Positions 23,101-35,100 of a stretch of 64,000 bases of DNA are shown here, piece by piece (position 1 is the first letter of the stretch; every line of letters begins with the position of its first letter). The DNA is from Cyclina sinensis. Lineage: Eukaryota > Mollusca > Bivalvia > Venerida > Veneridae. A program made the position numbers and the translations under genes. Below the pieces are notes generated by a model that was given only the letters and a program-made list of their open reading frames with translations, searched no databases and was not told the origin of the DNA. The stretch covers positions 3,714,206 to 3,778,205 of the forward strand of contig JAAONU010000018.1 in NCBI GenBank assembly GCA_012932295.1. The letters run 5' to 3'.

Positions 23101-26100
23101 GTAAGATTTATAGTACCAAACTAGATACTAGGTGTATACTGTACTTGGAACGGAACAAAATTTGAATAATAATACAAGATGAGAGAGAGGAATGTGAATA
23201 ATATTTAAACATGATTTTGTACATAGACTTGATTGCTTTGGAAAAGGATGTAGATTCTTCTAAGTTGCCAGATGCTTTCTTTTATTATGAATGTGCATTT
23301 TTAATGTAATAATTAGCTAATCTAAATTCTGGAACAATGATGATGTCACGTTGTTGTTGTTTTGTTGTTGTTGCTTTTTTGCAACATCAGCAGATCATTG
23401 CAATTATTCTCACTAAATCTTATCAAATTTCTCTGATATGTTTGTAAAACTACATCAGTTTCACACAAGTCAGTATTTTTGTTAAACTATTATGTGAAAC
23501 GGATGCAAAGTAGAATACTCATTTAAGTTGACACGGTGTGTTACGTCGCTCAATGTTCAATGTTCCAGCACTTCTGCAAAAATCACAGAACCTATACAAT
23601 ATTCTTCCTTTTCTTCGTAAAAATTGAATTACATACCATTTGGTTCGTAACTTAGTAAGGAGTATTTTCAGTGAAATGTAATAGCTTGTTTATAAAAACG
23701 GAATCAATCTTGTCTGTTTGTTGTATTAAAACTTAATAACCTGAACCGGTAAACACTACTGGAGAGTACATTCTGTCTAAAACAGTAATCATCTGGCATT
23801 TGAAGTTTTTCGCATGACCTTTGGACAGTTTCCATACAGCTAGGGACAATAAAAAGTACTGTAAATTAGTATCGAAATTTAAGGTGCCCATACAAACTCT
23901 ACACTGTGGGTACTTCCCTTTCAGTACAATAATCACTGCCACCTGGTATATCACGTGATGATGGTCGAAAGTAAATAAACAAAATGTTAAACGTTTTTTC
24001 TTTTAATGTTATAACTTCCTGTCATGTAAAATCGATGATCTCATTATAACTAAACAAAGTAAGAAAACAAATAGTTTCTTGAAAAAAAAGTGCATACATG
24101 TGTACAAAGTAGTACCTGGTGGCAGAGATCTTTGCCGAAGAAAAAAGGGGAGATCACTGCGAGGAGATAAAGTTACTTACATAAATTTGAAATCGTGGTT
24201 TAATAGCTTTTATTTCAAATTAAATTGTTCATTACGATTTCATTTCAGCTTCTAGATTTTCCGCCTGCCACTGGTTTTAGACAAATAACAAGTCTGTGTA
24301 TGCTACAGTAAATTAAGAATTTCACTAAGAATATATTGCATGGCACCAGGTGTTTTCAAGTGGGTTCATTGCAAGAATTTAATTTATGAGACAGTATAAT
24401 ATTGAACAGAGACCAAATGCGACTTGCAGCAGATGATTTATAGCTCTGCATTTTACGTATCGCATATTTTCAGTTGAGCTCACTGACATTTTGGTCTTCG
24501 GGTGTAGAAAGAATGAAAAGCTTGCATATATTAGATTGAGATCTATTAATACTGTTTTAAGTGGTGAAAAATAAGTTGAATTTAATTGCATCGGATTTCA
24601 TTTTAAGAATTTAATAATTTCTTTAATCAAAGCTGTGTTTTGTTCACTTTTTTTTTCGCGGAGCCAAATCGTTGAAGATTTCTAGTTACAATTATGCGTT
24701 TCTTTCAGCCAGTGAGAATGTGATACAAAGAATACACTGTAAAATATAAACCCGTTTTCGCTGCCATAAAACTACACCATATTTCACAGTCAGATAAACT
24801 GGTCCAATGAATCAAACTACTCAGGTGAAATTTGAAACAACTTGAAACATTCTATCATGTTTACGTTATAGAAAATGATAATGATGATAAGTCAACACTT
24901 CATTATGTCTGCCTTCAACTGAAGCCTTATTTCGTCTCACAGACTAAGTTGACCATCTATCAAAAATAGTTAGATAATCAAAATATATACTTTTCATTTT
25001 GTATGCCTTCAGCTGAAACCTTATTTCGTCTCACAGATTCTTAACTGACCATCTACCTAAAATAGTAGGATACAAAATATTTATTGATGATAAGAAAGCA
25101 CTTCATTTATGTTACTTTAGGTGAAATTTTGCTGTCGCGCCGATTCTAAACTGACAATCTATCAATAAAAATGGTTACTGAAACTGAAGGTAATGGTGAT
25201 AAGGAAACACTTCTCCATCTTTAATTTATATGACTTCCGTGAAAAAGGTATTGCGTCTCACCGTTTCCCAGATGAAATTCTATTAATAACTCAGTTAAAG
25301 AACTATCAGATGATGATAAGTTACACTTTTCAGATACATTTCTTCAATTGTACCTTTTTACTTCTCACCGATTTTAAGCCGAAGCATACACTATGTTTTC
25401 AATGGTTTCCAAATAAAGAAAAAATAAATAAAAAATAAAAAAACAGGAGTAATTATGGGACCTTGATTTATTTTAAAGGTGTTTTTTCCTTCTTTTTGTA
25501 AGAGGTTGCATGACCATTGTCCAAATGGAACGTGCATATATAATTATTCATAATTATAAAATTTCCGATTTATTATGAAAATTCTGGTGAGTTCACAAGA
25601 TGGACCTTACACAAGTAGATGTGGGTGCGAATGGAACAGATTAACTATACAACGAAGGATAAGATGGTTAAATGTTCAGACAAGCGTTATGGGCCTTTTT
25701 TTCTTCGTTTACTAAAATACATCTGGAATAGTGTAATGGTGATACTAACAGATTATACCTTGATTTCGAAATATTTCAGATACTGACAATATGATATCCT
25801 ATTTAAATTGAAGGTAACCTTTTCAAATTTTGTATGCTTACCTATTTTTGGATTTGTTTTGGGTAGAGATGCCTTGTCACTTATCCAAAAATAGGTTTAA
25901 CAGTTTAACAGTTGTTAAACCTATTTTTGGATAAGTGACAAGGCATCTCTACCAAAAACACTTTACAGAACTATGTAGAACTCGTACAAAAGACGAAACA
26001 TATAAATAGGAAGACATATTGTCACTTTTAGCTCTGTACTTTTTTGCTTAGAATAGATGTGATGACTTTAGGAAAAAGTCCGGACTGTTGTACGTTTAAT

Positions 26101-29100
26101 TCCTTAGGGACTTTGAGTGTCATCAGGAGTGGAAAGTAACAATTACCGAAAAGATAATTGCACAGAAACTCCAGAGGAATTCTGTTCACTTCAGAAATAC
26201 TTTTTTTTTAAAGAAAAAAGCTTCATCGTGGTATTTCTTCCAAGGATACAAAGTATTTCTTTCCTGGTGCTGAAAGTACAAATTACTTTACGACCAAAAG
26301 CATTGACAGAAGTTGTCGTGCTCAACAGAAGACATTGGCCAGGCTTAGAGATAAATAGAGCTGCTTAGAAGCACCTGGGGGTTAATGCATTGTTTTCAGA
26401 AAAAAACAATAATTCGGATATATTGCACAAAACATCTTATTCTTTAACAAAAAGTAAAGGCATTAGAGATTGGCTGTTGCAGAACTGAAACTTGGTAGTT
26501 AGGAGACTTAACAAATGTATCTTCTCATCAATGTTTTGTTGCAGACAAACCATAGTAATCTATGCATTGGATAATTAACTCTGGCTCTGATGATGACTTG
26601 ATACCAAAGTTGTATTTTCACATTTCACTTGTTACGTGTAAACTGAAATCGGATTTCTATTTGTCCCAGTACTCAGGCGCAAAAAATGAGATTGTCACAT
26701 TATGATTCCGTCTTATTAATTTAACTATTCCTCGTATGGTCGTTATGTCTCGTTGTCGTGGAAAAAAAGGCAATTACAGTAGAAAATGTTCTTCTAGAAA
26801 CATGTCATGTATTACTGTTAGCGCGAACAGTATTGAAAAATTAAGATTTATTAATACATGACATAATGGCTTTATACCTACTTCACTTTTCTTGAATCTG
26901 TACGATCTGTCTGCGTAGACAAAATAGTTCAAATTTGTTTTCTTTAGGCTTATAGTGATTTAAATTTTAACATAATTTCATTTGTACAGAAACTGTTGTT
27001 TGCTTTTAAAAGTTCCCGTGTATGTCCTGCTATCATCTGATTAAATATGATTGTGTAATGAATATTATTAGTGCGGCTAGTACTATACTTCTATGAATGT
27101 AAGTGAATACAATGTTTTACTTTGTCGTATTGCGTGTGTTATACCAGACATTATAATCATCCTTGCCATTTCTGCTTTTAAGAAAACAGCTATAGAAAGG
27201 TTTTAATGTTTTGTTTTACGAAGAGAACCTTTTGAATTTAATATCGTTGAGCTTGCCTTTTCGCATTTATATCTAAAATTTTATTTTTCACAAGCTGAAA
27301 AAATCTGAATTTAAGTATTGACCTTTTTGCGTCAGTAAATGGATATATCACAATACAAATAGTATAGTTACTGATTCAACAAAAGCATCAAAGGTTCAGA
27401 TGTCTTAAACTGAAGTTGAAGATTGCTACAGTTAAAACCATATACAATGCTTTTTTTCAAAAGGCATTTCGACCTAGCAGATTATATCATGGTGGTTAAA
27501 CTTGTTTGAATGAATAATTAAAAGAAAAAAAACAAACAGCGAAGAAAACATGGAATCCCGTTTTCGTTTAAAAAAACAGTCTCGTCCTAAACACTGAAAG
27601 AAATGCCATTATATGACCTACACCTTCGTTATCGCTTTTCAATAGAAAATACACACATAGTAGTAAATCTGTAAATTGGGTTTTATTTCTCCAGCAAGCT
27701 CAATCTCTAAGGGCATCAAAACAGGTTATGAATCACATTAGTGTAAAGTTCAAGCAATCTGTGAAATATGACCGTAAAAAGTGATACATCACAAAACACG
27801 ACCTCGTGACCTACATATTTGATTATTTTCCTTAGACATTCGACTTCCGTCTCAATTTCTTATCCATATTTATTACCCGTTCATAAGTTTGTTCTGGAAA
27901 AAGTTATAAATATTGTCTAGTTACTTTCAGTAATGAATATTTCAAAAAGACTTTTCACTTTTATTATTTGTACTGATTTCATCTTACTTCGTTAAAGATT
28001 TTTTCTTTGCACAACATTTTGCACTCTAACATGTTCACTGCATTTATAACTGCAGCAGGCAAAATATTTGTTTGTACACTTTTTGTGAATAAGTAAAGCC
28101 GATTTCATGTTAACCAAAGAAATTTCAGGATTGTAAAAAAGTCCTCTTTGTACGCAATAAGTGAATCCTTGGAAATATTTCCAATAAATAGATCATTTTT
28201 ACTCTATAACTGCGCCTCGTTAGGCGTCTCTACCTGATGCAGTCCCTGTAAAATGATTTGTAGTAAAAAATTCATGTACAGTGTTACACAACAACGGATA
28301 TATTTTATTTTCACATTTGTATCATTAGTTTTGTGACAAGTAGAATTTTTAGATGTTTTTGCTTCTGTTTTAAACCTTGGTGAATGATTTATTGTTACAG
28401 TAAAACATTTAAAACAGTTTTCTTTCCCTAAAATAACCGTATTTGAAATTTTAGTATTACCAATAAAAAGAATTAGAATAGAGACCGATCGTAAAGGGTT
28501 TAGAAATATAGTTTTTTGTTGTAAGAAGAAATATAAACTTTTAAAATGAACCTTTTTATATGGATCTTTTTTGTCATGTAATTATTTACAAGTGACGAGA
28601 ATGATGGACGGCATTTGTCCTTGAAATCCTGTCAAAGATCAAACATGTTTGAATCCCACGAGAGCTACATTAAAAATACAGGTGTATGTTAAACAGTCTC
28701 AAGACAGGCTAAAAACTCAAGATGTATTTGGCTTCGGTTTGGTCAGTGTTAATGGAAACCAGACTTATGTTATGGTGTGAACAACAGTCATGAAAAAAGC
28801 CCTCTGGACATTGTTAATTTCATAAGATTACTTTATCTGTTCCTGGCTTACATAGTATGGTCGTTAAGCGCCAGCAACATCAAAAGAAGTACCAATGAAA
28901 GTTGGAATAATTGTCAATAAACTGTTCATGCAATTGCATTACTGTAACTACAATAGACCAATTAAGATTTATTGAAACATCGGTGACATAAATAGTTGAT
29001 TTTCGCGTGTGTTTTCTCCTATTAGGAACTACGATAACGTCTTTGTTCGAATATTACTTAAATGTAACCTAGCCTTTTTCCAGGTTTCCAATCTCTGAAG

Positions 29101-32100
29101 ATGAATCTTTGTTTTAGTTATTAACGGGCTTCTTTTATTAAATTTCACCCGACCTTTTGTTTGTATAAAAACGTCCAAGCGATGAATTTTGTTTGATTTT
29201 TCATCTCTTACATACCTTTAACAACATAATTATGTCAAGAAAAAATATAAAATAAAACTTTCTTCATGCTATAGAACTTTTTTCATGCTCCTTTGAACAT
29301 GAAAACAAAATTGTATCCATTGGTTAAGACATTTCAAATAAAACATGTTCAGATAAGAAAAAAAAAAACAACATTTTTTTGCCTAAGGCATAACTGTCTT
29401 ACTTATTTTTGTGTCGCCCTTTCGAAGAAACGGCGATACATAGGGATCGCTTTGTCCGTCGGTCCGTCACGAAAACTTAACGTTGGATATAACTTTGCCA
29501 TTTCTAAACATTCTCTTATCAAACTTTCAAATTGTATTGCTTAAGACAACAGGGTCGGGATGATGCCAAAATCTTTAGGTCAAGTTACATTTGACAGAGT
29601 TATGCCCCTTATTGTACTTGGATTTTGTCATGAAAACTTAACGTTGGCAATAACTTTGCCATTTCTGAACCTTTCGTCATCAAACTTTTAAATTATATTG
29701 CTTACAACAACAGGGTCGTAGTGATGCCAAAATCTGTAGGTCAAGGTCACAATTGACAGAGTTATGCCCCTTTTTGTACTTGGATTTTGTCATGAAAACT
29801 TAACATTGGCTATAACCATTTCTATATATTTCTTCATCAAACTTTCCAATTGTAATAATGCAAATATGCAAATAACCCTCAAATTTATTTTTGCAATGTT
29901 ATGCCCATTTTTCAAGTTAAAATTTCTTGGTTAACCTTTTTCTTTATGTCCATGTCTCAAAAAGTGTCAAAGATATTCCATTCAAACTTGGAATACTTGA
30001 TCACCAGCAAAACCCCTGTAAAGATTGTTGGTACCCATGTCCCTGGGGTCACAGTTAGCCCCAACCCCAGGGGTCACTTAATTTTGCTTATACTTATATA
30101 TTGGAAAAATACTTCTTAAGCCTAGAAATAAAACATTAACTGATATGAGATGGGAAAGTACTCCCCGTCCAACGTCCCCTCTGCATGGGGACATCCCCCC
30201 CATTTTTTTTTACACGTCCCGCCCTATTTTCTTTAATACATAGGTACTTGACCTCCCATCTATCCTCAACCCCCTCCCCCCCACCAGTCACTCCCCCACC
30301 CGGCCCATTTTTTTAACACATAGATACTTGATCCCAATCCACCCCGCAAACCTGTCACCCCACAAGGTCCGATTTTTTTTAATACATAGGTACTTCGACT
30401 TCCATCCTTCCCCCCCCCCCCCAACCAGGCACTCCAACCGCCCCTGACCACCTTCCCAATTTTTTGTTAATACATAGGTACTGAACTCCCCATCCACCTC
30501 CCAAACCAGTCACCTTACCCCCCCCCCCCCGCCCCAAAGGGTCCAAAATTTTTTTTTAATACATAGGTACTTGACATCCTATCCTCTCCTCCCCCCTCCC
30601 ACCCCCACAGGTGCTCCATTTTTTTTAAATACATAAGTGCTTGACCCAAATTTTTTTTTCATCTTGTAGGACTAGGTACTTGCCCTCCCCCATTCATATT
30701 TTTTTCACTTGGGCCTCTTGTTTAACTTGGCTTATAATTAATTATCCAGCACTGAGAAAAAAGGAACATGCTGTCTGTTAACAGGTCTTGTTGTACTTTG
30801 ACTAGCATGCTGTCTTTTCCAGCAGGCTCTTGTTTGCCTTTTTAGTTATTCTAACAGAGTACCCAAGGGCGACACAAGTGTTCTACTAAACACCCATCTA
30901 GTTGTCGTAAAATCATGAAAAATTCAAAATCTAAAACTGAGCTGAGCATGAAAAATGTTTTATAATCACGGACCACACCTTGAACTGTACTTCTGCCCAG
31001 TTGATGTTAACGGAAAAAGGAATGAACAGAAAGGAAATTCCCCATATCTGGGTTTCCGGGACAAATGAATGAACGACAGAACTACAGGATATACGAGAAG
31101 GTTTATGAAAAAATAACACTAGAGAAGCCTCTTATCTGTTCAGTGTTTTCCTTCAAAACACTTGAAACACACAACATAGCTCTGTTTCATACCAGATATA
31201 ATTATTTCTGTAACAAACCGTCCGGTAATTGACACCAAAAGACAAATTTGAGCTAAAGCGTAGATTATTTTTCTGAAACGAAGACGGGAGGTTGAGATAG
31301 AACTTTGTTTAAAAAATTGTAAAGAGAAATTAAAGAAATTGTCTGCAATTAAATCAATAGTCGCTATATCGAAAAGAAGGGAAACAACGAGGTAAATATT
31401 TTTTAAACGTAATCTTATTTTCCATAATTTAATTCGAACCGATTAATCGAAATGGTTTTAAAATGTTCGTTTTTTTTTTGAAAGTCCATCTATGAGGAAA
31501 AGTTTAGTTTGTTTCATGGCAGTTCTTATGAAAGATGTAGAATTGTGTCTGGGTTAAAGTACATGCTAAAACTGGTCAAACATGATGACAACCAAAGCAA
31601 GTCCTTATTGCAAAAAAGTTTAAATGCTGCAAAATCTACCAAAAATGATACCGAATTACTAAATGCAACTAGAAATGCAATAGAAAAAAAAGAGATTTTA
31701 TCTAAAGACTCTTCAGTATGTCACTGTTTCATTTCTAGAGGATGAATATTTAATGTCTCTAAAATAAGGGAACATATAGAAAATGATCTTCAAGTTTTTA
31801 CGATATTACTATTTATACTTGTTCTTCTCAAGACTGTTTTCTCAGTATGTAGAAGTGCTTTCTTCAATGACTTGCTCGTTTTAAACAATCGGACTTAAAA
31901 TGATTGCTTATTTAAGTGACAAAAAGTATTTTTCATTTCCTAAGATGTATTATGCTCCACTGTAAGCAGAATTAAGTAGTAGATATCTAGGACGCCGTTG
32001 GTGAGAAAATTAATTTGTATTCACATGACCAAAATACCTTTGTCAAAAGTTCAAGCTATCAATGTCAGGTATAATATTACTTAATCAATGTATTGCGTAA

Positions 32101-35100
32101 GTGTTCAGAAAACCAGGGAATGAGCAAAAATGACATCGGAATCGGGGTTTGATCTACATGTTACTACAATTGTTTCATCTTGTATTTTAACAATAATAAA
32201 GATTGTTACCAATAACAGGAATGATATGTAACGTGTTATCGTGGTAGAGCTGGCAACAGTGAAACTTCTTTACTCCACGTGTGTTAAATTTCACAATTGA
32301 TGTGCTCGTGAGCTAATAATTTATCACAGGACGTCCCTTAAATAGAAATCGAAGCATCGTTTGAGGAAAATTGGAAAGAGTTTAAATATACGCTCTATAA
32401 TGCAGGATATTTAGTAAAGCTTCTCATTTTCAGCTTGTGTTGCTTTGGAAAATTACATTTGTGTTTATTCAATTCTTTGTAATAATTCGTTAATTTAACG
32501 TTATCCTGGAAATACGTACCGGTGTCTTTTACATATAGCTGTGAAATTTACATTTTATCTGACCTAATATCCTACCACAAGCCTGATTCCTGCGATGTTC
32601 CAGCATACAACACTCGAGAAGATACTGTCATCTAATTGAGTTTACAGTTCCTGGCTTGCCTCGCATGGTCGTTATGTTATTGTCAGGGAAAAGTATGCTG
32701 TTCGTCACGCGTATTTCTCGCGACATTTCTCTTCTTTTCCGAATAGTTATTAGACAACTGACAACTGACTTTGGATATGTTTACGGGATAACTTTTTTTC
32801 CACAGTTACCAAAATCAGAAGGCATATAATCATAAAGGCAAGCAAAAACTGTTCCATGATAGGTTTATGTTTTCTTATGCATTATAAAAAGGTTTTGATA
32901 AAGAGCCGTTATATGAAAGTTAAGATTTTTTTTCTACCTCTTGTAAATGTCGGAGGTCCTCTAACTTAATGTATGATAAAAAAACATGAGAAACTCACCC
33001 AAGTATGCGGCTTCATTATCTGAAGATAGATATTTGAATTACAAACAACTACATTCTGGAATTCCTGATACATATTACTTTTTGTTTTAAACTTACTGAC
33101 TTACTTATTTTACATCGAATAGGAAGCAAGTTCTTGCAACTTGTATTAATCCCTCTTGATAACTGTTCTCTGGGTTCAAACCAGTACTCGCGCCGAAAGT
33201 GAGTATGAGGAATGTCAGGGGAATTATTTAGGTCAAAAAAGAGAGAAAGTATATAATAAACAGAGGATTCAAGTTTTTTCTATGAATTTGGGATTTATTT
33301 TCATCTCGTGGTATGAAAATTATCAAATTTCACTCGTGGCTTTCGCCACTCGCGTGATATATTTATTTCAAAACCACTCGATGATTTATGTCGTCTAAAG
33401 ATGGGCAGAACTATTTTTTGCTATTTCCTAACGGTCTCTGACTTATGTCGTATAAAGATGGACAGAAATGTTATTTGCTATTTCCTAACGGTCTCTGACT
33501 TATGTCGTATAAAGAGCAGAAATGTTATTTGCCATTTTCTTACGATCTCTGACTTACTCCCTTGGGCCTTCCTGTGTCATCAGCAGCGAACACTTACTTA
33601 CAATTTCAGTACAGATAATGGTCGAGAACCTTCCTGAGTAATTCTATTAACGCATATAGAGTTGAAAATTAGATTTATTGACTTTTACGGAGAAAGTGTC
33701 CTTTCCTCATTATTTTTTCATTAGTATGATAAAGAAATAATACAATACCGTCTTGTGCTTTCTTTATTGCATTCGTAAGTTAGCATTAACCGTACAGTAA
33801 AGGATAATTTAACCCTGACCATGCTAAATATCTAAAATGGACTTGTTCATCTTTCAATTTGGACAGTTCCATTATTGTTTATGGGGATGCTTACTGAAAA
33901 TTTACTGACTGAATGGCAAATAGTGTAGATGATGATCGGACTACATGCACGCTGATCTTGGTCTGCACTGGTCGCAAAGGCAGAGTCAGTTGCCTTCAGC
34001 AGGGTAAGGGTTAACAGGTGCAAAACAAAAGCCTGTTAAGTTTTATGACTTGAAGCTGGTTGTTTATCTTTCCTTGGAGACGACGGTAATTTCATCGACG
34101 GTATAAAAGTTGTCTGGAGTAAACGTTAGTAATAACGAGGAATGATTGTCTTTCATGCTAAAGATTAATGATCTTAAACAGTGTCAGTCTTAAAACAAAA
34201 GTCCCCCACCACTCTTCGGAAATTGGGATGAAAAATGTTATAATCAGTATTTATTCCTGTTTCTCATTTATGATATATTGTTCGGAACTTTATGAAATTA
34301 CAAAGAAGAAAATAAGATATATATGACAAGTTTTTGCTGGAATTTGTCCCTTAGGCAATTTCCTAATTTAGAACTTTTATACATGAAAAGGTTTATCTAA
34401 TTGAGAAAAATGACCATAAAAAGTGATTTGTCACATACCGCAACCTCTTGACATAAATGTTTTAAATAGGTATTGTCTTAGACGCTTATAGTAAACTTAG
34501 AAAGTTGCTAGCCTACTAAAGAAACAAGAGGGCCATGATGGCCCTGGATCGCTCACCTGAGTACTTAAGTTTGCTGTTAAGCAGTATTTCATTTTTTAAT
34601 TGAAAATATGTAAGTGCCTACAAACCAAATATGTAAAATATCAGTCAATAAATAAAGGCTCTATGACAGAAAGTAGAAATATCTATTATAAGCTATGGTG
34701 ACCTTGACCTTGACCCAGTGACCTCAAACCCTACCCATGGGTAGAGGTCCATGCAAGGAACCTCTATACTGAATATCAAAGATATTGGTCTATAAATGAA
34801 GGCTCTATGAGGTACAGTAGATAAATCTACTTTTAGCCTCCGTGACCTTTAACCTAATCCAATAATTTGAAAAAGCTTGATAAAGCTTGCTTCATGCCAA
34901 ATTTTAAAATTCTAGGTCTTGTGGTTTCAGAAAAGAAGATTTTTAAAGATTTTCTTCTATATTGTTATTTAAAACTTGTAACCCCTCGGGCGGGGCCAAT
35001 AGTGACCCTTGGGAAATTTTTCTAACAAACTTGGTAGAGGTCCACTAGACAATGCTACACACCAAATATCTAAGCTCTATAACTTACGGTTTCTGACAAG

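Larger units (their letters stand above)
29409..30877. mobile_element. Pearl-like element, 1.47 kb, 13-bp inverted ends
   Basis: TTGTGTCGCCCTT (29409-29421) and AAGGGCGACACAA (30865-30877) are perfect inverted ends. Inside the left end are a short hairpin (TCGCC..GGCGA) and a GTCCGTCGGTCCGTC tract. Then come about 2.5 units of a 162-base tandem repeat, and a second block of C-rich units each containing TTTTTTAATACATAGGTACTTGA. No coding capacity is present, so it would be non-autonomous. The layout (hairpin head, CCGT microsatellite, tandem core) matches pearl-type elements of bivalves, which is inference. Confidence 0.7.

Noticed and set aside
25863..25952. microRNA precursor
   Set aside because: Forty perfectly paired bases with no bulges is not typical of animal pre-miRNAs, and there is no evidence of conservation.
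31509..31745. 78-codon plus-strand frame, charged
   Set aside because: No recognised domain and no clear splice sites in frame with the calbindin-like gene.
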